Shown here piece by piece: positions 15,894-24,549 of a stretch of 45,216 nt of DNA (its first letter is position 1; the number at the start of each line of letters is the position of its first letter). The DNA comes from Betaproteobacteria bacterium (lineage in GTDB: Bacteria; Pseudomonadota; Gammaproteobacteria; Burkholderiales; Rhodocyclaceae), in the NCBI GenBank assembly GCA_016234745.1, contig JACRAR010000010.1, forward strand, positions 1 to 45,216. The letters run 5' to 3'. The position numbers were made by a program, and so were the translations under genes. A model generated the notes under the pieces. That model was not told the DNA's origin, did not search any database, and saw only the letters and a program-made list of their open reading frames with translations.

Positions 15894-15917
15894 GACTCGG
15901 GACGGGACTCGGGACGG
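15894..15917. repeat. Two tandem 12-base repeats
   Basis: GACTCGGGACGG occurs twice in direct succession in the short gap between the convergent DUF3617 and hybrid kinase genes. No function is suggested. Confidence 0.8.
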
Positions 15918-15923
15918 CAAAGG

Positions 15924-18692
15924 TCACCGCCATTCGCGCAGCAACTTCTCAAGCTGCCGATATTCGTCGCGCAGTTCGCCCAGCGTGCGCCGGTCGAACT
16001 TTCCACCGCCCTTGAGCCGCTTGTCGGCTTCAGTCATGCGCAGGGAGCAGCGGATTCCCCCGAGCTGTCCCGTCAGTCCTTTCATGGTATGGACGCATCT
16101 TTGGGCGTCCTGCCAATTGCCGGAGGCAATCGCTGCATCAAGCTTCTCGAAGTAGCCGGGGATTTCCGTGAGTGCCGAGTCGATGATGGCCTTGGCAATA
16201 CTCCGGTCCCGCCCCAAGGGGTCGAGCAGGGCTGCCTCGTCGAACGCGAGACGGGGATTTTCCGCGACAGCCGGGTTGGTTTCTGTACCGACCGCGGAAA
16301 CATGCGGCGGATTGCACAGCCATTGCTCCAGCATCGATGAAAGTCTTGCCAGGGCGATCGGCTTGGCAAGAAAGTCGTCCATGCCTGCCGCCAGGCAGCG
16401 CGTGCGATCCTCTTCGAAGGCGCCGGCGGTCAGCGCGACAATGGGCAGTCGTGGGCGGGCGTGTTGGTTTTCCCAATAGCGTATCTGTCGCGTCGCTTCG
16501 AAGCCGTCCATGACCGGCATCTGGCAGTCCATCAGGACCAGATCGGGCGACATCCCGGCAAGAATGGCGTCCATGGCCTGCTGGCCGTTTTCGACGGATT
16601 GACAGCGAATGCCGAGTTTTTCGAGCATTGCTTGAGCGACCTTGCGATTGGTGGCGTTGTCGTCGACCACCAGAACGAGGCCGGAAATTTGCTCTGGTTT
16701 CCTTGTCACGGGTGTTGCGGCGGTGGTTTGATGTCCTCTCGCGTAATCCCCTTCGACCTGCTGCGTGGCCTCGGCACGGATAGTGAACCAGAAGCGCGCA
16801 CCCTGACCAAGCTGGCTTTCCGCACCGACCTCGCCGCCCATCAGGTGCGCGAGGCCGCGCACGATCGACAAACCCAGGCCGGTGCCGCCATAGCGTCGGT
16901 TGATCGAGGCGTCCGCCTGGGAGAAGGGCTGAAACAATTTTGCCAGCGTCTCCGGGGACATGCCCGGGCCGGTGTCGGCGACGGTGAATTTGAGCACGGC
17001 TTGAGCGCCGTCGCGGCTGAGCTCGCTGCCCTCGATGAGCACTTGGCCCTGGTCGGTGAACTTGATGGCGTTGCTCACCAGATTCGTCAGCATCTGGCGC
17101 AGCCGCGTCGGATCGGTTTTGTAACGCTGTGCGGCGCTGTTCCACGCGGTATCGATGATCAGGCCGTTCTGGTAGGCCGTCTTGGCAAATAGCGCTGCGG
17201 TCTCGCGGATCAGCAGCGCCGGATCGAATTCCGCCGGTTCAAGATCGAACTTGCCGGCTTCGACCTTGGAAAGATCGAGGATGTCGTTCAACAGGGTCAG
17301 CAGGGTCTGGCCGGAGTTGAGTATGGTTTCGGCATAGTCCTGCCGCTCCGCGTTGCTGGCATCCGGCATCAGCAGCAGTTGCGCCATGCCCAGAATGCCA
17401 TTGAGGGGCGTGCGGATCTCGTGCGACATGGTGGCGAGGAAATCGCTCTTGGCCTGATTGGCAACTTCGGCGCTTTGTTTGGCTTCCATGAGTTCGGTGA
17501 TATCGACGCGGAAGCCGACGTTGTAGCCATCGGAAGTCTTGCGTTCCAGGATGCGCACCCAGCGGCCATTGTCCAGATGGTGGGTAAGCGTGAGATTGCC
17601 GGCGCGATGGGCAGCCAGGCGCTCGGCGACCCATTCATCGATGCGGCCAATTGCGCCGGGGTATTGCCCGGCTTCGGCGCCGCTGCGGATGATGTGTTCG
17701 AAGCTGGCGCCGGGTACGATCTGATCGGCCGAGGTGGCGTACAGCGCCTTGTACTTGTCGTTGCAGAAGACCAGGCGGTCCTCGGCGTCGTAAAGCACGA
17801 AGGCTTCGTCGAGCGCATCGATGGCCGTGCGCAGGATGCGCTCCTCCTTGTTGAGCTGCTCCTGGGCGAGCTTGCGCTGGGTGATATTGGTGCCGGTGCC
17901 GCGGAAACCGCGGAAGCTGCCGTTGGCATCGAAAATCGGCACACCGCTGATGCTGAGCCAGCGGAGTTCATTGTTGGGCAGCGCAATCTGGTACTCGAAC
18001 TGGCTGAACGGACGGTGTTGCGCCAGATCGTCGAAGTGCCTCAACCAGGTCTCGCTGCCCTGATCGCTCGGCCTTGCCGCAAGCTCCTGGCGTCGTTTGC
18101 CGAGCATGCTTTCGATGGGGAGTCCGATGTTCGAGGCGGCGTTGCCCGAGAAAAAGCAAAAGCGCAAATCTGCGTCCATTTCCCAGAACCACCAATCCGC
18201 AGCCGCCGAGGAGAAGTCCTGGAAACGTTGCTCGTTGAGGGCGATTTTCCGTTCCAGCTTCCAGCGGATGGCCGCGTTCGAAACCGCCCGCGCCAACGCT
18301 TCCTGGCTGAATGCTCTCCGGATCAGGTAGTCCTGGGCGCCGGCCTTGAGCGCCGCGATGGCCAGGGCCTCGTCTTCCTGAAAGGCCAGCACGATGATCG
18401 CCGTATCCGGCTCGGCGCGGCGTATGGCATGCACCTCGGCGACATTGATCAGTTGCGGGCTCGACATGTCGAGGATCGCGACATCGAATTTGGCGGCGCG
18501 CGCCTTGGCGATGCCGTGGGCGGCGTTCCCTGCCCAGGTCAAGGGCGGATTGTCCTGGCCATGCCAGAAATCCGCGCGTTGCAGATAGGACTTGATCGTG
18601 TCAAATACGTCCTGGTTGTGGCTGATGACCAGGACCGAAACCTGCTGCGGATCGTTGCCGCCGGTTCCGTGGGCTACAGGCGGTTCAGCCAT
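15924..18692 (-). CDS. Hybrid sensor histidine kinase: REC-PAS-PAS-HisKA-HATPase-REC-HPt
   Basis: A 922-residue soluble phosphorelay kinase. From the N-terminus it has a receiver (about 18-145), two PAS domains (about 155-275 and 285-400), the HisKA helix (His424 in ATMSHEIRTPLNGILG), the ATPase domain (530-645), a second receiver (Asp722 in LMDCQMPVMDG) and an HPt domain (His868 in VHTMKGLTGQ). The first receiver keeps Asp75, but its usual acidic pair is replaced (VISHNQD) and the conserved Lys is Arg (LIRRAF), so it may not be phosphorylated. The ATG start is used; a TTG precedes it directly. It lies 15 bases after rpiA at the end of the metG-hyf run. No output domain is present. Confidence 0.9.
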   Translation of the reverse strand: MAEPPVAHGTGGNDPQQVSVLVISHNQDVFDTIKSYLQRADFWHGQDNPPLTWAGNAAHGIAKARAAKFDVAILDMSSPQLINVAEVHAIRRAEPDTAIIVLAFQEDEALAIAALKAGAQDYLIRRAFSQEALARAVSNAAIRWKLERKIALNEQRFQDFSSAAADWWFWEMDADLRFCFFSGNAASNIGLPIESMLGKRRQELAARPSDQGSETWLRHFDDLAQHRPFSQFEYQIALPNNELRWLSISGVPIFDANGSFRGFRGTGTNITQRKLAQEQLNKEERILRTAIDALDEAFVLYDAEDRLVFCNDKYKALYATSADQIVPGASFEHIIRSGAEAGQYPGAIGRIDEWVAERLAAHRAGNLTLTHHLDNGRWVRILERKTSDGYNVGFRVDITELMEAKQSAEVANQAKSDFLATMSHEIRTPLNGILGMAQLLLMPDASNAERQDYAETILNSGQTLLTLLNDILDLSKVEAGKFDLEPAEFDPALLIRETAALFAKTAYQNGLIIDTAWNSAAQRYKTDPTRLRQMLTNLVSNAIKFTDQGQVLIEGSELSRDGAQAVLKFTVADTGPGMSPETLAKLFQPFSQADASINRRYGGTGLGLSIVRGLAHLMGGEVGAESQLGQGARFWFTIRAEATQQVEGDYARGHQTTAATPVTRKPEQISGLVLVVDDNATNRKVAQAMLEKLGIRCQSVENGQQAMDAILAGMSPDLVLMDCQMPVMDGFEATRQIRYWENQHARPRLPIVALTAGAFEEDRTRCLAAGMDDFLAKPIALARLSSMLEQWLCNPPHVSAVGTETNPAVAENPRLAFDEAALLDPLGRDRSIAKAIIDSALTEIPGYFEKLDAAIASGNWQDAQRCVHTMKGLTGQLGGIRCSLRMTEADKRLKGGGKFDRRTLGELRDEYRQLEKLLREWR

Positions 18693-18707
18693 CAAGACGA
18701 ACCTGTT

Positions 18708-19391
18708 TCAGGCGGAGCGGGTATGGGTGCTGACGCCGGCGCTGCCCGCCAGCAGCAGCACGTCGGCGCCGCGTCGCGCAAACAAGCCGTTGGCTACGAT
18801 GCCGGCGACATGGTCAAGTTCGCTTTCGAGCGCGCGCGGATCGGCAATCGTCAAGCCATGCACATCGAGGATCAGGTTGCCGTTGTCGGTGACGAAGCCC
18901 TCGCGTAAACGCGCCTGCCCGCCCAGTCGGGCGAGTTCGCGAACGACCTGGGCGCGGGCCATCGGAATCACTTCGAGCGGCAGCGGAAACTTGCCCAGCG
19001 TCGTCACGCGCTTGCTCTGGTCGCAGACGCAGACGAAGATCCCGGCGACTGCAGCGACGATTTTTTCACGCGTCAGCGCCCCGCCGCCGCCCTTGATCAT
19101 GGCCAGGCTGTGATCGATTTCATCGGCGCCATCGACATACATGGGCAGGCTCTCCACCGCGTTGAGTTCGAGGACGCGGATGCCGTGCGCCTCCAGGCGC
19201 TGGCGGGTGGCTTCGGAACTGGCGACCGTGCCGCCAAGCCGCGCCTTGATGGCAGCCAGTTCGTCGATGAACAGGTTGGCGGTCGAGCCGGTGCCTACGC
19301 CGAGCAGGGCGCCCTGCGGCAGGTGTGCTGCGACATAGTCGCGCGCGGCGCGCGCCACGGCAAGCTTGAGTTGATCCTGATTCCGGTTCAC
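18708..19391 (-). CDS. rpiA: Ribose-5-phosphate isomerase A
   Basis: Interconverts ribose 5-phosphate and ribulose 5-phosphate in the pentose phosphate pathway. Signature segments are present: [12 protein letters not shown], the catalytic region YVDGADEID and [12 protein letters not shown], and the C-terminal [11 protein letters not shown]. At 227 residues it is close to the family size of about 220. The start is a GTG (19389-19391) that overlaps the hyfI stop as GTGA; an ATG much further upstream in the same frame lies inside hyfI and is not used. Its coupling to a membrane complex operon is unusual and may be only transcriptional convenience. Confidence 0.93.
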   Translation of the reverse strand: MNRNQDQLKLAVARAARDYVAAHLPQGALLGVGTGSTANLFIDELAAIKARLGGTVASSEATRQRLEAHGIRVLELNAVESLPMYVDGADEIDHSLAMIKGGGGALTREKIVAAVAGIFVCVCDQSKRVTTLGKFPLPLEVIPMARAQVVRELARLGGQARLREGFVTDNGNLILDVHGLTIADPRALESELDHVAGIVANGLFARRGADVLLLAGSAGVSTHTRSA

Positions 19392-19903
19392 ATCGGGTGC
19401 CCATCGATCGCGGTGAGGATGCCCTGCATCAGCGCCAGCGGAGTGGGCGGGCAGCCCGGCACGGCGACATCCACCGCGATGACATTGGCAACCCGGCCGC
19501 AACTCGCATAGCTTTCGCCGAAAATCCCGCCGCTGCAACCACAGTCGCCCACCGCCACTACCAGCTTGGGCTCGGGCATGGCGGCATGGGCGCGCTGCAG
19601 GGCGATTTTCATGTTGCTCGCGACCGGTCCGGTGACCAGCAACAGGTCGGCATGCCGGGGGCTGGCGGCGAACCTGATGCCGAGTGCTTCGAGGTTGTAG
19701 TACAGATTGTTGAGCGCATGAATTTCCAGCTCGCAGCCATTGCAGGAGCCGGCATCGACATGGCGAATCACCAGCGCCCGGCCGAGTTTTCTCAGCATGG
19801 CCTGCTCCAGCCGCTGCGCCGTCACGCGCAAGGCCGCGTCGGCTAGAGGCGGTGCTTCGGTCTTGAAGCCGGTGAGGAAAATTTGTTTGAGCAGTGGCAG
19901 CAC
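19388..19903 (-). CDS. hyfI: HyfI/NuoB-like small subunit with N2-type [4Fe-4S] site
   Basis: A 171-residue subunit of the NuoB/HycG family. The four ligands of the proximal [4Fe-4S] cluster are recognisable: Cys54 and Cys57 (CNGCE), a cysteine in GDCGC (121 or 123), and Cys151 (PGCPP). It would sit against the HyfG subunit. The start is GTG at 19901-19903, after AGGA. The hyfG stop is 10 bases upstream and the rpiA start overlaps its own stop. No NuoI-like ferredoxin subunit is encoded in the cluster, so this is the only visible iron-sulfur site. Confidence 0.88.
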   Translation of the reverse strand: MLPLLKQIFLTGFKTEAPPLADAALRVTAQRLEQAMLRKLGRALVIRHVDAGSCNGCELEIHALNNLYYNLEALGIRFAASPRHADLLLVTGPVASNMKIALQRAHAAMPEPKLVVAVGDCGCSGGIFGESYASCGRVANVIAVDVAVPGCPPTPLALMQGILTAIDGHPM

Positions 19904-19913
19904 GGCTGGCGTC

Positions 19914-21488
19914 CTAAAGATCCGGTCCGCTGTAGGACAGGTTGAAGGATTTGTTGATGAGCGGGAAGTCCGGCACGATGTTGCCCATCACGGCATGCTC
20001 GAGCGCCGGCCAGATGCGCCAGGAAGGATCATGGCAGTGGCAGCGGCGAATGCCGCCGGCATTGCCGGCAGTCAGGGCGACCAGCACGTCGCCGCGCCAG
20101 CCCTCGATCCAGCCGATACCGAAAGCGCCGTCGCGAGCCGCCGGCAGCGGCTCGATGAGATCGCGGCACAGATCGTCCGTCAGCACCACCAGGATCTGGC
20201 GCATCACGCGTAGCGACTCGAACACTTCCTCGAAGCGCACCGCCACGCGCGCCGCGACGTCGCCGTTGCGATGCGAGGCGATCCGCACATCGAGCTGGTT
20301 GTATGGGGCGATGGCATTCTGGGCGCGCAAGTCCCAGGCCTGGCTGCTGGCGCGTCCCGCCAGACCGCTGACGCTCAAGGCTGTGGCGAGTTCCGGAGCG
20401 AGCCGCCCGGTGGTCAGAAAGCGATCCTGCAAACCGGCGTGCTCGTCGTAGATGTCCTTGAGCAGGTGCATTTCGCGCTCGATGCTGGCGCATTGCCCGA
20501 GGATTTTTTCGTCGCCGCCGGCGGTCAGGTCGAAGGCGACACCGCCCGGCACGATGCGATCCATCAGCAGGCGATGGCCGAAGAACTCGGCGGAGAGCCG
20601 CAGCCAGTCTTCCCTGAGGCGCATGAATTGCGAAAGGCCGAAGGCGAGCGCCGCATCGTTGCCAAGATAACCCAGGTCGCCGAGATGATTGGCGATGCGC
20701 TCGCGTTCCAGCAGCAGCGCGCGCAGCCACAGCGCGCGCGGCGGCGGCGTGCAGCCCGTGAGCGACTCGGCGGCGAGACAATAGGCCCAAGCATAGGCTA
20801 CGGTCGAATCGCCGGAAATCCGGCCGGCGAGACGATGGCCTTCGGCCAGGGGCATTTGTTCGAAGCGCTTCTCGATGCCCTTGTGCTTCCAGCCGAGGCG
20901 CTGTTCGAGGCGCAGCACTTTTTCGCCGACCACGGAGAAGCGGAAATGGCCCGGCTCGATGATGCCGGCATGGATCGGTCCGACCGGAATTTCGTGCACG
21001 CCGTCGCCTTCGACGCGCACGAAAGCGTAATCTTCCTGAGCGGTATTGAACTGGCGCGAAGCATCGCAGTCGCGGCGCAGGGGAAAGAAGTCGGCCGGCC
21101 AGTTGGCGTGGCGCAGCCAGGGCCGCTGATCATCATGCGCCGCCTCATTTGCCGCCATTTCCGCATGGATGCCAAACAGGTCGCGGGTTGCGCGCTGCTG
21201 GCGGTTGGCGGCCGGGAAGATGTCTTCCAGGCTGGGATAGGCCGGACGATCCGCCGTCAGCGGCAGCGTGACGAGGGCCAGGCCTGCGGCAATGCCGAAG
21301 GCGACATGCACGGCAAAGCCGCCCTGCCGGTCGCGCTCGTCGCTGCCCCAGAGGGCGATGAAGCGTCCGCCGCTGTCCTTGACCGCAGCGGCGAAGCCGA
21401 GCAACCCGGCGGCGTCGCATTCGGTGCGATACGCGGCGAGCGCCCCGGGCAGGGCGGTGAATTCGAGGGCGCAGTCGAGCAGTTTCAT
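19914..21488 (-). CDS. hyfG: HyfG-like subunit (NuoC+NuoD fusion) lacking the NiFe ligands
   Basis: A 524-residue protein. Residues 1-150 are NuoC-like and 155-524 are related to group 4 hydrogenase large subunits and NuoD. In true hydrogenases two CxxC pairs hold the NiFe centre. Here the first is RISGDS (223-228), with Ser225 and Ser228 where cysteines should be. The second reads DPSWRI (487-492), with Ser489 and Ile492 in place of cysteines. A CHCH motif (483-486) directly precedes it. This fits Ehr (energy-converting hydrogenase-related) complexes rather than hydrogenases. The ATG start overlaps the hyfF stop as ATGA. Confidence 0.88.
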   Translation of the reverse strand: MKLLDCALEFTALPGALAAYRTECDAAGLLGFAAAVKDSGGRFIALWGSDERDRQGGFAVHVAFGIAAGLALVTLPLTADRPAYPSLEDIFPAANRQQRATRDLFGIHAEMAANEAAHDDQRPWLRHANWPADFFPLRRDCDASRQFNTAQEDYAFVRVEGDGVHEIPVGPIHAGIIEPGHFRFSVVGEKVLRLEQRLGWKHKGIEKRFEQMPLAEGHRLAGRISGDSTVAYAWAYCLAAESLTGCTPPPRALWLRALLLERERIANHLGDLGYLGNDAALAFGLSQFMRLREDWLRLSAEFFGHRLLMDRIVPGGVAFDLTAGGDEKILGQCASIEREMHLLKDIYDEHAGLQDRFLTTGRLAPELATALSVSGLAGRASSQAWDLRAQNAIAPYNQLDVRIASHRNGDVAARVAVRFEEVFESLRVMRQILVVLTDDLCRDLIEPLPAARDGAFGIGWIEGWRGDVLVALTAGNAGGIRRCHCHDPSWRIWPALEHAVMGNIVPDFPLINKSFNLSYSGPDL

Positions 21489-22933
21489 CCGATGAACCTT
21501 GCAGCCTGCTGATACCAGCCGGCCAGATAGGGCGGGATCCACAGCCCCAGCAGCAGCACCAGCGCCAGATGCAGGAATACCGGCAGCATCGCCGGCTTGT
21601 GCGGCAGCCTGGGCAGGCTGCTTTCGCCGAACACCATCGGCTGCACCTTGCCGAAAATCGCCGCGAAAGCGACGCCCAGCGCGATCAGCAGGAAAGGCGT
21701 GGCCCAGGGTTGCTGTTTCATGGCCGTGGTGAGAATGAGGAACTCGCTGGCGAAGACGCCGAAGGGCGGCATGCCGAGAATCGCCAGGGTACCCAGCATC
21801 AGTCCCCAGCCGACGGTCGGGCTGAGCTTGATGAGGCCGCGGATGTGCTCCATCAATTGCGTGCCGCTCTTCTGGGTGGCATGGCCGACGGCGAAGAAGA
21901 TCGCCGATTTGGTCAGGCTATGCACCGTCATGTGCAGCAGGCCGCCGAAGCTCGCCACTGGCCCGCCCATGCCGAAGGCGAAGGTGACGATGCCCATGTG
22001 CTCGATCGAGGAATAGGCGAACATGCGCTTGATGTCCTTCTGCCGCGACAGGAAAAATGCCGCCACCACCACCGAGACCAGGCCGAAGCCCATCATCAGC
22101 AGACCGGCGAGATTGCTGTGCAGGGCGCCGTCGGCAAGCACCTTGCAGCGCACCACGGCATACAGCGCAACATTCAGCAGCAGGCCGGAGAGCACGGCGG
22201 AAACCGGCGTCGGACCTTCCGCATGCGCATCCGGCAGCCAGTTGTGGAGCGGCACCAGGCCGACCTTGGTACCGTAGCCGACGAGCAGGAAGACGAAGGC
22301 CAACGACATCACGGTGGGCTCGAGCGAACCCTTGACCGCATTCAAGTGCGACCAGAGCAGCGCGCCGCCCTCGTGGCCGAGGAGCTTCTCGGCGGCGAAA
22401 TACAAGAGGATGGTGCCGAACAGCGCCTGGGCGATGCCGACGCCGCAGAGGATGAAATATTTCCAGGCCGCTTCGAGCGAGGCCGTGGTGCGGTAGAGCG
22501 ACACCAGCAGCACCGTGGTCAGCGTGGCCGCTTCCATCGCCACCCAGAGGATGCCCATGTTGTTGGTGGTCAGCGCCAGCATCATGGTGAACATGAACAT
22601 CTGGAACATGCTGTGGTAGAGGCGCAAGCGGCCGACGCTGAGGTGGCCGCGGTCATGTTCGATGCGCATGTAAGGCCGCGAGAAGAGCGAGGTGGTAAAG
22701 CCGACCAGGGCGGTCAGCGCGACCAGGAAAACGTTGAGCGGGTCTACCAGGAACTGTTCCTCGAAGAACATCTGCGGGCCGTGGTTGACGATATGCAGAG
22801 TGAGCACGCTCGCTGCGATCAGGGTGCACAGGCTGAAGAACGCGTTGTATTCGGCGGCGCGCCGGGTGTGCCCGGTCAGCGCCAGCACCATGCCGCCGAG
22901 CAGGGGAAAGCCGAGGACCAGAAAAAATTCCAT
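21485..22933 (-). CDS. hyfF: HyfF-like proton-translocating membrane subunit (NuoN/NuoL-like)
   Basis: A 482-residue, 13-14 helix membrane protein of the Mrp-antiporter/NuoLMN family. The helix-5 glutamate (WVAMEAATL), the helix-7 lysine (GYGTKVGLVPLHNWLPDAH) and the lysine region of the second inverted repeat (HSLTKSAIFF) are present, so the proton channel residues are kept. It begins six bases after hyfE and its stop overlaps the hyfG start. It would be one of two pumping subunits of the complex. Confidence 0.9.
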   Translation of the reverse strand: MEFFLVLGFPLLGGMVLALTGHTRRAAEYNAFFSLCTLIAASVLTLHIVNHGPQMFFEEQFLVDPLNVFLVALTALVGFTTSLFSRPYMRIEHDRGHLSVGRLRLYHSMFQMFMFTMMLALTTNNMGILWVAMEAATLTTVLLVSLYRTTASLEAAWKYFILCGVGIAQALFGTILLYFAAEKLLGHEGGALLWSHLNAVKGSLEPTVMSLAFVFLLVGYGTKVGLVPLHNWLPDAHAEGPTPVSAVLSGLLLNVALYAVVRCKVLADGALHSNLAGLLMMGFGLVSVVVAAFFLSRQKDIKRMFAYSSIEHMGIVTFAFGMGGPVASFGGLLHMTVHSLTKSAIFFAVGHATQKSGTQLMEHIRGLIKLSPTVGWGLMLGTLAILGMPPFGVFASEFLILTTAMKQQPWATPFLLIALGVAFAAIFGKVQPMVFGESSLPRLPHKPAMLPVFLHLALVLLLGLWIPPYLAGWYQQAARFIG

Positions 22934-22939
22934 GTCGCC

Positions 22940-23599
22940 TCAGTCCTCTTTCAACTGTTCCAGATGACGGATGTCGAGCGAATCGAACTGCTCGCGGATC
23001 TGGAAGAAGAACACGCCGAGAATCACCATGCCGACCAGTACGTCGAGGGCGATGCCGAGTTCGACCACCATCGGCATGCCGTAGGTGGCGGAAGTCGCGG
23101 CGAAGAACAGGCCGTTTTCCATGGCGAGAAAGCCGATCACCTGCGGCACCGCCTTGCTGCGTGTGATCATCATGAGAAATGACAGCATCACCGAGGCCAT
23201 CGCGATGCCAACGGTGGAGCGGGAGACGGTGCCGGCCAGCTCGGAAATCGGCAACGCCAGGTTGAAGGAAAAAATCACCAGCACGATGCCGATCAGCATC
23301 GTGGTCGGGATGTTGAAGAGCGTCTCGATGTCCCACTTGACGTTGAGGCGGCGAATCAGCCGGTGCAGGATCCACGGCAGCAGCAGCACCTTGAGCACCA
23401 GGGTGATCAGCGCCGACCAGTAGAGATGTTTTTGTCCGGTGACCAGCGCGACGGTTGCAGTGGAAGCGCACAGCACCGCGCCTTGCGCCATGAACAGGTT
23501 GATCAGCGAGAGAATGCGGCGCTGTCCCAGCATGGCGAAGGAGAGCAGCAACAGCACTGCGGCGAGCAGGTTGATGAGTTGTCCGGAATAGTGGCTCAT
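22940..23599 (-). CDS. hyfE: HyfE-like membrane subunit (NuoK-related)
   Basis: A 219-residue protein with about six or seven membrane helices, matching hydrogenase-4 component E. The frame is open for another 90 codons upstream inside hyfC, but the start at MSHYSGQLINLL overlaps the hyfC stop as ATGA, and the upstream residues are Arg-rich shadow sequence. Conserved glutamates in membrane segments (FLAMENGLFF, VVELGIALD) resemble the NuoK acidic residues. It belongs to the membrane arm. Confidence 0.87.
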   Translation of the reverse strand: MSHYSGQLINLLAAVLLLLSFAMLGQRRILSLINLFMAQGAVLCASTATVALVTGQKHLYWSALITLVLKVLLLPWILHRLIRRLNVKWDIETLFNIPTTMLIGIVLVIFSFNLALPISELAGTVSRSTVGIAMASVMLSFLMMITRSKAVPQVIGFLAMENGLFFAATSATYGMPMVVELGIALDVLVGMVILGVFFFQIREQFDSLDIRHLEQLKED

Positions 23600-24549
23600 T
23601 TGCCGGTCTCCAGGAGCAGATGCACCAGCATGCCGAGCACCGCCAGCATGAAGGCCGTGCCGAGGAATTCGGGGGCGCGGAAAATGCGCATCTTGGCGCT
23701 GAGGGTCTCGATCAGGGCGAGCAGCGCGCCGCCGATGGCGAGCTTGAACAACAGACCCGCCAAGGCGAGCGACAGGTTGGACAGCGTAACGTCCTGTGGC
23801 ACGCCCCAGGGAAAGAACAAGGCCAGGCCAAGGCAGGAGTAGGCGTACATCTTGAGCGCCGCGGCCCATTCGATCAAGGCCAGGTGGCGGCCGGAATACT
23901 CCAGGATCATCGCCTCGTGAATCATGGTGAGCTCGAGGTGGGTGGTTGGGTTATCCACGGGAATGCGCGCGTTTTCGGCCAGCGAGACCATGGTGAAGGC
24001 CACGCCGGCGAAGGCCAGGCTGGGATAGATGACGAATTCACGATGCCCGAGCGTGTCGACGATGGTGGACAGCGAGGTCGAATGCGAAATCAGCGAGGCG
24101 GTGAAGATCGACATCAGCAAGGCTGGTTCGGCGAGGAAGCCGACCAGCATTTCCCGTCGCGCCCCGAGTGTGCCGAAAGAGGTGCCGACATCCATCCCCG
24201 CCAGTGCGATGAAGACGCGTGCCAGGGCAAAAATGCCGACCAGGGCGATGGCGTCGGCGGCCGGTCCGAACGGCAGGTCGGTGGACAGCGTCGGGATGAT
24301 CGTCGCGGCCAGCACCATCGCCGCGAAGATGAAATAGGGCGCGGCGCGGAACACGCCCGAGGCATTGTGTGCCAGCACCACTTCCTTCTCGAACAGCTTG
24401 CCGAGCTGGTAATAGGGCTGCAGCAGAGGCGGCGCGCTGCGGTTCTGCAGCCAGGCGCGGCACTGGTTGATCCAGCCGGTGAGCAGCGGCGCGAGCACCG
24501 GCGCCAGGATCAGCGCGAAAAATTGCAGCAGGATGGTGGTCAGGTTCAT
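23596..24549 (-). CDS. hyfC: HyfC-like membrane anchor subunit (NuoH-like)
   Basis: A 317-residue protein with about eight membrane helices, of the NuoH/HycD/EchB family. It carries the family's LLQPYYQLGKLFEKE sequence near the N-terminus and the conserved acidic cytoplasmic loop (IPVDNPTTHLELTMIHEAMILEYSGRHL). This subunit connects the peripheral HyfG/HyfI module to the antiporter-like arm. Start and stop overlap hyfB and hyfE by four bases each. Confidence 0.9.
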   Translation of the reverse strand: MNLTTILLQFFALILAPVLAPLLTGWINQCRAWLQNRSAPPLLQPYYQLGKLFEKEVVLAHNASGVFRAAPYFIFAAMVLAATIIPTLSTDLPFGPAADAIALVGIFALARVFIALAGMDVGTSFGTLGARREMLVGFLAEPALLMSIFTASLISHSTSLSTIVDTLGHREFVIYPSLAFAGVAFTMVSLAENARIPVDNPTTHLELTMIHEAMILEYSGRHLALIEWAAALKMYAYSCLGLALFFPWGVPQDVTLSNLSLALAGLLFKLAIGGALLALIETLSAKMRIFRAPEFLGTAFMLAVLGMLVHLLLETGK

